A stretch of DNA of 5,682 nt from assembly GCA_002725475.1 (NCBI GenBank), contig PBPH01000019.1:1-5682 (forward strand). Reading direction: 5' to 3'. Made by a program: the position numbers and the translations under genes. The notes beneath the pieces were generated by a model, which saw only the letters and a list, made by a program, of their open reading frames with translations, ran no database searches and was not told the DNA's origin. Shown here piece after piece: positions 1 through 5,087 of this stretch. The stretch comes from Methanobacteriota archaeon (GTDB lineage Archaea; Thermoplasmatota; Poseidoniia; Poseidoniales; Thalassarchaeaceae). Every line of letters starts with the position of its first letter. Position 1 is the stretch's first letter.

Positions 1-1
1 A

Positions 2-232
2 GTTGATGAGGCTCTAGACATCCTATTAGATCACAAGGAACAACTACTCATTGTAAAGGACGAATTTGGCGGTACTACAGGGATAATTACAATCGAGGAC
101 ATAATTGAGACTCTTCTGGGTAGGGAAATTGTTGATGAATCTGATCAAGAGGGAATAGCTGAAGGAATGGTAGCAGAGGATATGCGTGAATTCGCAAAAC
201 AAAAAATAGATGAAGTAGAAAAAACAGATTAA
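2..232 (+). CDS. CBS-domain membrane protein of the CNNM/HlyC-CorC type, C-terminal 76 residues (5' partial)
   Basis: Reading frame 2 is open from the left edge to a TAA at 230-232, giving the last 76 residues of a protein whose start lies outside the window. The visible part is the end of a second CBS domain: residues 17-29 read IVKDEFGGTTGII, followed by TIEDIIETLLGREIVDE. This is the characteristic end of the CBS pair in DUF21/CNNM and HlyC/CorC proteins, which are inner-membrane proteins linked to Mg2+/divalent-cation export, with CBS domains that bind adenine nucleotides. After the CBS domain only about 30 polar, acidic residues remain (with a DMREFAKQKI stretch), so the C-terminal CorC_HlyC domain found in many bacterial members is absent. 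The DUF21 membrane domain is presumed to lie upstream and cannot be seen. The gene converges on the minus-strand membrane-protein gene with a 4-base overlap. The family call is firm; the transported ion is unknown. Confidence 0.85.
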   Translation, partial: VDEALDILLDHKEQLLIVKDEFGGTTGIITIEDIIETLLGREIVDESDQEGIAEGMVAEDMREFAKQKIDEVEKTD

Positions 233-1011
233 TCATCGTTTCCTTCTTCTTCAGATCCAAGCCATCCCTTGTCTTTTAGCCAATCACCTGAAGATTCTAA
301 TCTACCGAAGAATCCAGTACTATCATCATCAGTTGAACGTGTATGGCTGACCATATATGCAAAGAACATAGAATCCCATAGCCCCTGACGAGTTTCATGT
401 CTAATTTTTGCAACAACCCAATCAGATAGGGGTATGCAAAGTACGGCGGCGCCTATACCAAGATTGACGGAATTAAGTCCACCACTTTTACCCAATCCTG
501 CTGAAAGAATCAATCCTAGTCCTGTTAAAATGAAAAGTACAGTCAAGGATTTGAATGTTTGATGAAGGAATATCGGAGGATTTCCTTTATGATTAACGTA
601 CTTAGTTAATGATGCATAATTGCCAACAGTCCTGCGAGTCATTATTGGCATACCAATCATATTGAACAGCATGATAGCAATAGATACGATCCAAAGATAA
701 GTGAAGTCACCATCGATAAATAGATAGGTTCCAAATAATCCTACGAATGCCCCATATGTCACTATGAAATCAACCAGACTACGTGCAAATCTAGCAGGTT
801 TTTTAGCCAGTTGATATTCATCTGGTAGAGTTTTAACAACGCGCTCCTTCACCTCGAACTCATCAAGTTCATCAACCACCTTCTGCTTCTTTTTCGAACG
901 TGCAGAAGGACGTTGCTTCTTCACCTTCTTCTCTGGTTTGGGCTTGGCTTTTTTCTCAGGTTTTTTTGTACCTTCGTCTTGTAATTGTCCAGCTTTTTCT
1001 AGTAGTCCCAT
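229..1011 (-). CDS. RDD-like four-helix membrane protein with a lysine-rich N-terminal tail
   Basis: The protein has 260 residues from the ATG at 1011. An in-frame TTG at 1023 would add four residues (MSDN) and overlap the preceding gene's TGA as TTGA. I prefer the ATG because an AGTGA lies 4 nt before it, similar to other start sites here. Numbering from the TTG, residues 19-50 are almost all Lys/Pro/Arg, a charged cytosolic tail. Four hydrophobic segments follow at about 83-103, 108-128, 159-178 and 185-203, then a polar acidic tail. The ARFARSLVDF stretch before helix 1, RRTVGNYASLTKYVNHKGNPP around 130-150, and GLWDSMFFAYMVSHTR after helix 4 resemble the three conserved blocks of RDD-domain proteins (Arg-Asp near helix 1, the TxG loop, the closing D.....V). 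RDD proteins are poorly defined; some have been linked to ion/Na+ transport. The gene is second in an operon with the proline-rich acidic gene and is probably translationally coupled to it. Membrane topology is clear; the RDD assignment is moderate. Confidence 0.75.
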   Translation of the reverse strand: MGLLEKAGQLQDEGTKKPEKKAKPKPEKKVKKQRPSARSKKKQKVVDELDEFEVKERVVKTLPDEYQLAKKPARFARSLVDFIVTYGAFVGLFGTYLFIDGDFTYLWIVSIAIMLFNMIGMPIMTRRTVGNYASLTKYVNHKGNPPIFLHQTFKSLTVLFILTGLGLILSAGLGKSGGLNSVNLGIGAAVLCIPLSDWVVAKIRHETRQGLWDSMFFAYMVSHTRSTDDDSTGFFGRLESSGDWLKDKGWLGSEEEGNDD

Positions 1012-1019
1012 ATTATCAC

Positions 1020-2060
1020 TCAACCATATATCTCACTCATTTGTATGAAAAGTTGGAAATCATCAGTAGCCATGAATTCAGATAGTTTATCATCAGGGAT
1101 GGTACCTAATTCTTGATTTACCATCTTGAAGAATTTCTTCCTATTTGTGTTGCTAGTTCCACTGGGGTCGGCTCCAACTTTTTCAAAGAGTTTGAAATTT
1201 TTTGAATTAATGAAATCGTTAATGAACGATTCAGGCATATCGCCCAATAAATTATTGACTACATTAAAGAATTCTGCGAAGTTATCAACATCATCATCAT
1301 CATCATCAATTTCATCCTCCTCTACATTAGAATCGAATTCATCAAGTGCGCTGGGTTCCAAATCTCCAGAAATAACCGCTTTCAAAATTTTTCTTTCTTC
1401 AACCATTGGTTTCAGTAATTTACCAAACTTAGCTATGGCTGATTGGTTCTTTTTAGCCTTAGCCGCATCGAATTTCTTCTTCAAAGGACGCATTTCATTT
1501 TCAAGTGAATCTAATCTTTCTTGTAATTCTCCGCCATCATCTTCTGCGTCATCATGTTCATCATCTTCTTCAACAACAGAAATCAACTCAACTACTGGAG
1601 CAGTATCCCTGACCGATTCTTTCTCAGCCTTTCGCATTACGATAATTTCACGATCTAAATCATGACCAAATCTATCGGCATATCTTTCAAGTAAACTACC
1701 AACATCATCATTTCCTAATCTGTCTATATGACCATACATTTGTTGAAGTGACTTATCTGTCCTGTTAGACCACAATTCAGAATAATTTGACATGTCTTCC
1801 TCATCAACAATATCATCAACGACTTCAATATCATCTACGATAATTTCATCTTCTTCGGATGTATTGGATTCAGATTGTAGGGGTTCAGATGGCAACATAG
1901 GAGGTGGAGGTAATGATGGTTCAGGTTCTGATGGCAATGTAGGCGGAGGTGGCAAATCAGCTAGGTCTGGGGGGGGTGGTAAATCGCCTGGCGGAGGGGG
2001 CAATGGTAGCGCCCCCGGTGGTGGTGGCAAGTCGCTCTTCTTCTTCTTGCGGAACGCCAT
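1020..2060 (-). CDS. Proline-rich, acidic, coiled-coil protein with a C-terminal tandem repeat; function unknown
   Basis: This 346-residue protein has no signal peptide or membrane segment. I do not recognise a named family. Regions in order: a basic start (MAFRKKKK); a proline-rich arm at residues 11-60 with five LPPPP blocks (12-15, 21-24, 28-31, 37-40, 51-54); an acidic linker at 64-90; a small helical segment at about 91-150 (SNYSELWSNRTDKS, then LLERYADRFGHDLDREIIVMRK); a second acidic linker at 163-177; a Lys/Glu-rich heptad-like helix at 178-232, probably a coiled coil; a third acidic linker at 237-260 with six consecutive Asp; and two related C-terminal units at about 264-295 and 310-341. 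The start is supported by GGTGA 4 nt before the ATG. Its TGA overlaps the alternative TTG start of the RDD-like gene, so the two are probably one operon. The disordered Pro and acidic arms plus coiled coil suggest a scaffold or tether, possibly for the membrane partner, but that is inference. Confidence 0.85.
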   Translation of the reverse strand: MAFRKKKKSDLPPPPGALPLPPPPGDLPPPPDLADLPPPPTLPSEPEPSLPPPPMLPSEPLQSESNTSEEDEIIVDDIEVVDDIVDEEDMSNYSELWSNRTDKSLQQMYGHIDRLGNDDVGSLLERYADRFGHDLDREIIVMRKAEKESVRDTAPVVELISVVEEDDEHDDAEDDGGELQERLDSLENEMRPLKKKFDAAKAKKNQSAIAKFGKLLKPMVEERKILKAVISGDLEPSALDEFDSNVEEDEIDDDDDDVDNFAEFFNVVNNLLGDMPESFINDFINSKNFKLFEKVGADPSGTSNTNRKKFFKMVNQELGTIPDDKLSEFMATDDFQLFIQMSEIYG

Positions 2061-2064
2061 GGTG

Positions 2065-2069
2065 TCACC
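2065..2069 (-). promoter_or_regulatory. Shine-Dalgarno site (GGTGA) of the proline-rich gene
   Basis: Read on the minus strand the start region is GGGTGACACCATGG. GGTGA pairs with the TCACC at the 3' end of archaeal 16S rRNA and is 4 nt from the ATG at 2060. It fixes the start of the 346-residue protein. Confidence 0.7.
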
Positions 2070-2098
2070 CTAACGATGTATGGTGACCATCAATCTGT

Positions 2099-2110
2099 CT
2101 TTAATATTGG
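2099..2110 (-). promoter_or_regulatory. Possible TATA element for the proline-rich/RDD-like operon
   Basis: In the 88-bp gap after priS, the minus strand reads CCAATATTAAAG about 40-50 nt before the ATG. If it is a TATA box, transcription would begin about 25 nt downstream, leaving a leader of roughly 20 nt that still contains the GGTGA site. The gap also holds an ATGGT-G-ACCAT inverted repeat at 2080-2090. Based on AT content and spacing only. Confidence 0.3.
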
Positions 2111-2148
2111 CTTAGGGCGTAATTAGCCAAAGTAATCAATTGTTGGCA

Positions 2149-3363
2149 TTAAACTGGCTTAGCCCAGCCCTTTAGAGTAAGAAATGTATCTAGGTTGGCA
2201 TTTGCATTAATCGTATCACCAGAAGCAAATTCTAATTCATTTTCACCTAATCTAACTATGCATCGTTCGACAGTAATCTCTAATTCACGAATTTTATCAT
2301 CATACCTAGGTATTGCCTCAGTTAATGCATCAAAAGGATTGGGGCCATCAGGATGCAAACGATTTAGTGGGAATGTAGTGACTTGTAATCCACATTTGCC
2401 ATTCAAACTAGTAGGCCATCTAATTTGCCTTTTGACATCTACGGTCACAGCGTCATCCGTTTCACCTGCACTACCAAGAATAATTGATTTATCACCCTTA
2501 ACTAACTCAACGAATATCGCATCATTTTTTCCTAATCCTTTGAAATTCCCATTTATTACATTAGTTCTACGTTGCGGGTGCTGTAGTGACTCTGCTATAG
2601 CAGACATTCTATCGATAGAACAAGATTTAACTTTGCTATCCAATGAAGTTGATCTTTCTTTGATGATAGAACACAATTCGCGCGCCATCATTTTACCTTC
2701 TTTACCGCCTTCATTTACGATGTCAAGTTTAGAAATTATAGATTCTGTACCTTGTTCAATTCGTTGTTTCCAACCAAATGAATCATCATTTTTCATTAAC
2801 GCACTTACTTCAACACCGATTCCGCGAATGTAACTAACGAGTTCTCTTCTAGATGAACTATCCAGGCCAAGATATGAAGGGTCACGATAATGCAAATGGA
2901 ATCCCCTGTGGCCTGAAAATGTGATGTGTAAATATTGTTCTTTAAAACCAAATTCAGGTTGGAGGAAATCTTCCCATAATTTCCAGGTTTGTAATTGTAT
3001 AATTTCAAGCATTTCTGGAAAATTATAAGGATCTACGTGTTCTAAATGGTCACCATCTAAATCAAAAATTAAGTCTGCACCTTTCCAATCTTTATCTTTC
3101 ATCTTCCATTCATTTGGCTTAGCATAATATGCAGTAGAATAGAAACAGCTTTTGGGCATTTTTTTAGACAAAAATTGATGGAAATGTTTTGGGTTATCAA
3201 AACTGATATGCCTATCATATTTGCCAGGTGTCCATTGTTCGAACATGCATTCCCTAGATGATAATCTTGGAGGGGTCCAAATTTGAGATAATTTTGACGA
3301 AGTGTACCAATTACCGAACCTATAAGCAGCTCTAGCCCAACTAGTCTCGACCATGCGTCTCAT
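2149..3363 (-). CDS. priS: DNA primase small (catalytic) subunit PriS
   Basis: This is the catalytic subunit of the archaeal/eukaryotic primase, which with PriL makes primers at replication forks. The frame is open to 3513, but its first 50 residues are the out-of-frame image of the zinc-finger gene, so I start at the ATG at 3363 (MRRMVETSW; 404 residues). ATG 3354 is an alternative. Visible motifs in this numbering: the RECMFEQWTPG..YDRHISF entry region with R51-H52; the metal-binding DxD in IFDLDGD (D101, D103); SGHRGFHLH at 150-158, the conserved SGxRGxH motif; and VDVKRQIRWPTSLNGKCGL at about 308-326, giving the third catalytic Asp (D309) and the nucleotide-binding SLxGKxGL loop. The family's usual zinc knuckle (CxxxxxH...CxxC after the DxD) is absent: residues 104-145 contain no cysteine. 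The gene follows the zinc-finger gene by 34 nt and is probably co-transcribed with it. Family identity is firm; the exact start is less so. Confidence 0.93.
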   Translation of the reverse strand: MRRMVETSWARAAYRFGNWYTSSKLSQIWTPPRLSSRECMFEQWTPGKYDRHISFDNPKHFHQFLSKKMPKSCFYSTAYYAKPNEWKMKDKDWKGADLIFDLDGDHLEHVDPYNFPEMLEIIQLQTWKLWEDFLQPEFGFKEQYLHITFSGHRGFHLHYRDPSYLGLDSSSRRELVSYIRGIGVEVSALMKNDDSFGWKQRIEQGTESIISKLDIVNEGGKEGKMMARELCSIIKERSTSLDSKVKSCSIDRMSAIAESLQHPQRRTNVINGNFKGLGKNDAIFVELVKGDKSIILGSAGETDDAVTVDVKRQIRWPTSLNGKCGLQVTTFPLNRLHPDGPNPFDALTEAIPRYDDKIRELEITVERCIVRLGENELEFASGDTINANANLDTFLTLKGWAKPV

Positions 3364-3397
3364 GTACCCTAAACGGCGACTACACTTGAACGGCGCG

Positions 3398-3592
3398 CTA
3401 ATCCATAGTAAGTCCAGGGACTGATTTACCATCTGAAGAAGAGTTGGCGCCAGAAACACTTTGGTAACATTCATGGCATGCATACTTAGAATCGATTGGA
3501 ATTGACTGGCCAAATGTTAATCTCTCGCCACAGTAGTCACAAATTGGGCCAATTTCGCCTTGATGGATTCCTAGTCTTGACACGTCAGGCAT
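3398..3592 (-). CDS. Small C4 zinc-finger protein (DksA-like finger spacing), upstream of priS
   Basis: A 64-residue protein whose core is C18-x2-C21-x17-C39-x2-C42, with a CxxCGExLxxGQ...YACHECY pattern. All four cysteines are in place, so a single zinc site is likely. The 17-residue gap and the CG pair match the zinc finger of DksA/TraR proteins, and the look is also like half a LIM or treble-clef finger; no longer domain surrounds it. The tail (43-64) is Ser/Gly-rich and probably disordered. A GTGAT site 3 nt before the ATG supports the start. This frame is preferred over the overlapping upstream extension of priS because its cysteine pattern is coherent and the priS extension reads like noise. 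Adjacent to priS, it may bind nucleic acid or a replication or transcription protein; that is inference from position. Function is unassigned. Confidence 0.75.
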   Translation of the reverse strand: MPDVSRLGIHQGEIGPICDYCGERLTFGQSIPIDSKYACHECYQSVSGANSSSDGKSVPGLTMD

Positions 3593-3595
3593 GTT

Positions 3596-3600
3596 ATCAC
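3596..3600 (-). promoter_or_regulatory. Partial Shine-Dalgarno (GTGAT) of the zinc-finger gene
   Basis: On the minus strand the start reads GTGATAACATG, placing a GTGAT complementary to the anti-SD 3 nt before ATG 3592. It supports this small frame as translated. Confidence 0.45.
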
Positions 3601-3696
3601 AATTTAACCGGGGCGATTGTAGTCTTTGATTATGTCTATGATTTTGTTTAACAGTTGTTCAGTAACATTCACAAATATGTCATACGACGAAGTGGC

Positions 3697-4554
3697 ATGC
3701 ATGATACACCCCGAGTCGTTAAAGTGGGTCATTCACCAGATCCTGATGATGCTTTTATGTTCCATGCCTTAACTACAGGAATAATAGAAACTCCGGGATT
3801 TATGTTCGAACATGTCCTTTTAGATATCGAGACTTTGAATGAAAAGGCTATGAATGGTGAATATGAAGTCAGTGCCGTTAGTATCCACGCATTTCCCGAA
3901 ATTTCTGATAAATATACATTGATGAATTGTGGGGCTAGTATGGGTGAAGGGTACGGCCCTATGCTAGTTGCTATTGAGGACATATCATTGGAAGAGGCGT
4001 GCAATAAACCGATAGCAATCCCTGGTGAAAAAACCTCTGCACACCTAGCTTTGAGGTTAGCATGTGGGGATGTTCAAACTGTAATAGTACCATTTGACGA
4101 AATAATGCCTAGAATACAAAGTGGTGAGTTTAGTAGTGGTGTAATAATTCACGAAGGTCAATTAACATGGGAATCCAATGGTATGAATCTATTACTTGAT
4201 TTGGGGATTTGGTGGAACGAAAAGACAGGGGGCTTGCCACTACCTTTGGGTGGCAATGTTGTAAGAAATGATCTTGGTGACGATTTGTGTGGTCAGATTA
4301 CTGAATGGGTAAAGCAGAGTATTGAAATAGCTATTTCAAACCCAGATGAGGCATTAGATTTTGCACGCCAGTGGGGGAGGGGTATTGATGAAGAAACAAA
4401 TTCTAAATTCGTACAGATGTATGTTAATGAAAGGACTATCGATTACAAGGAAGATGGGCGTAAAAGCATAGTAAAATTCCTTACTGAAGGAAAGAGAATA
4501 GGTATGATTAATCAGAATTTCAATCCTAGTAATATTAAATTCATAGGTGAATAA
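3697..4554 (+). CDS. MqnA/MqnD-family protein (1,4-dihydroxy-6-naphthoate synthase-like)
   Basis: A 285-residue protein of the VitK2_biosynth/periplasmic-binding-like fold. Members include MqnD, which converts cyclic dehypoxanthine futalosine to 1,4-dihydroxy-6-naphthoate in the futalosine route to menaquinone, and MqnA. Matches to MqnD run the full length: GHSPDPDDAFMFHAL near the N-terminus, LLDIETLNEKA, GASMGEGYGPMLVA, IAIPGEKTSAHLAL, GVIIHEGQLTW with the catalytic-type His (152 from this start), and LDLGIWWNEKTGGLPLPLGG. The signature differs from classical MqnD: SPDPDDAF replaces SPCPNDTF, and TSA replaces TTA. It may be a paralogous subfamily with another substrate. No signal peptide is present, which argues against a periplasmic binding protein. 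I start at ATG 3697 (MHDTPRVV) rather than TTG 3655, because the extra 14 residues do not match the family. No other mqn gene is visible. It is followed after 1 nt by the DOHH-like gene and is divergent from the zinc-finger/priS pair. Confidence 0.8.
   Translation: MHDTPRVVKVGHSPDPDDAFMFHALTTGIIETPGFMFEHVLLDIETLNEKAMNGEYEVSAVSIHAFPEISDKYTLMNCGASMGEGYGPMLVAIEDISLEEACNKPIAIPGEKTSAHLALRLACGDVQTVIVPFDEIMPRIQSGEFSSGVIIHEGQLTWESNGMNLLLDLGIWWNEKTGGLPLPLGGNVVRNDLGDDLCGQITEWVKQSIEIAISNPDEALDFARQWGRGIDEETNSKFVQMYVNERTIDYKEDGRKSIVKFLTEGKRIGMINQNFNPSNIKFIGE
4546..4550 (+). promoter_or_regulatory. Shine-Dalgarno site (GGTGA) deciding the start of the DOHH-like gene
   Basis: GGTGA sits inside the last codons of the MqnD-like gene, followed by ATAAT and ATG at 4556. 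The 5-nt spacing supports ATG 4556 over the in-frame GTG at 4547, which lies inside the SD itself. The arrangement implies co-transcription and translational coupling of the two genes. Confidence 0.7.
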
Positions 4555-4555
4555 T

Positions 4556-5032
4556 ATGGAAGATAACAAACCAACATCAAGCGAATTTGATTCAGTAGAT
4601 CCGGCTCCACCAAGTAATGAAAAATCCATAAATAAATTACAGAATATTCTTTGTGACGAATCTGAAAGGATGTTCTTGAGAATGCGTGCCCTATTTTCAC
4701 TAAGGAATATCGGAGGTGATGAAGCAATCGATGGCCTAGCAGCAGGTTTCTCAAGTTCATCTGCGTTGTTAAAACATGAAATCGCATATGTACTTGGCCA
4801 AATGCAGGATCCGTATTCAGTAGATGCACTAATTGATCGCCTATCTGATTTAGACGAGGATGTCATGGTTAGGCATGAAGCAGCAGAAGCACTGGGGGCT
4901 ATTGGTGATTTACGCTCCATGTCTGTATTGGAGGAATTCATTGATGATGAATCAATTGTAGTTTCAGAATCATGCGAAGTTGCAATCGATTTACTAAATT
5001 GGGTAAATAGCAACAGGCTAGATTATTCGTAA
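4556..5032 (+). CDS. Half-size deoxyhypusine hydroxylase-like HEAT-repeat protein
   Basis: A 158-residue all-helical HEAT-repeat protein that resembles the C-terminal half of eukaryotic deoxyhypusine hydroxylase (DOHH). DOHH hydroxylates deoxyhypusine on translation factor 5A using a di-iron centre. Motifs in order: SVDPAPP at 13-19, the linker between the two DOHH halves; DESERMFLRMRALFSLRNIGG at about 34-54; LLKHEIAYVLGQMQD with His74-Glu75; VMVRHEAAEALGAIGD with His107-Glu108; and VSESCEVAIDLL at about 136-147. The two His-Glu pairs are 33 residues apart, as I recall for both pairs in human DOHH. The human enzyme is about 300 residues with four His-Glu pairs in two halves; this protein has only two, so a complete di-iron site would need a homodimer. 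Generic PBS-lyase/HEAT proteins are the alternative, but the combined linker, HE and SCEVA motifs make DOHH kinship likely. Start set by GGTGA 5 nt upstream. No DHS or aIF5A gene is in the window, so hydroxylase activity is inferred. Confidence 0.85.
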   Translation: MEDNKPTSSEFDSVDPAPPSNEKSINKLQNILCDESERMFLRMRALFSLRNIGGDEAIDGLAAGFSSSSALLKHEIAYVLGQMQDPYSVDALIDRLSDLDEDVMVRHEAAEALGAIGDLRSMSVLEEFIDDESIVVSESCEVAIDLLNWVNSNRLDYS

Positions 5033-5042
5033 ATATGATGCA

Positions 5043-5050
5043 ATATATAG
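5043..5050 (+). promoter_or_regulatory. TATA-box candidate for the exported propeller gene
   Basis: The gap after the DOHH-like gene contains AATATATAG, with TATATA at 5044-5049. Archaeal transcription would start about 25 nt on, near 5071-5075, leaving a leader of only about 15 nt before ATG 5088. Two GAACTT direct repeats (5052-5057, 5065-5070) lie between the TATA element and this point. Confidence 0.45.
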
Positions 5051-5073
5051 CGAACTTCTTTTGAGAACTTCCC

Positions 5074-5087
5074 CCTCCGTTAGGAGG
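5074..5087 (+). repeat. Short hairpin enclosing a Shine-Dalgarno-like GGAGG next to the start codon
   Basis: CCTCC (5074-5078) and GGAGG (5083-5087) form a 5-bp G+C-rich stem around a GTTA loop. GGAGG is an ideal SD core, but it abuts the ATG at 5088 with no spacer and would be paired in the hairpin. The stem may hide the ribosome site or be a feature of a very short leader. Confidence 0.5.

Noticed and set aside
1126..1665. Plus-strand 179-codon frame with a serine-rich product
   Set aside because: It is antisense to the acidic gene; the poly-Ser stretches are the reverse reading of Asp/Glu codons.
1792..2073. Plus-strand glycine/serine-rich frame
   Set aside because: The Gly-rich product is the antisense image of the proline and acidic codons of the minus-strand gene.
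2107..2130. TTGGCT...AGCCAA inverted repeat in the gap after priS
   Set aside because: A 6-bp stem with a 12-nt loop and no adjoining T-run is too weak to call a terminator or operator.
2195..2833. Plus-strand 212-codon frame
   Set aside because: Antisense to priS, which has clear catalytic motifs; the plus product shows no domain or start signal.
3364..3513. Fifty-residue N-terminal extension of the PriS frame
   Set aside because: It overlaps the cysteine-patterned zinc-finger gene in another frame and does not resemble PriS, whose family match begins near MRRMVETSWARAAYRFG.
3593..3696. Promoters in the divergent gap between the zinc-finger gene and the MqnD-like gene
   Set aside because: Promoters must be in or near here, but candidate AT-rich stretches (TTTAAC near 3646, AAATATG near 3673) are ambiguous in spacing, so no site is called.
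4354..5013. Minus-strand 219-codon frame opposite the DOHH-like gene
   Set aside because: Both plus-strand genes beneath it have recognisable family motifs; this frame is Ser-rich and has no coherent domain.
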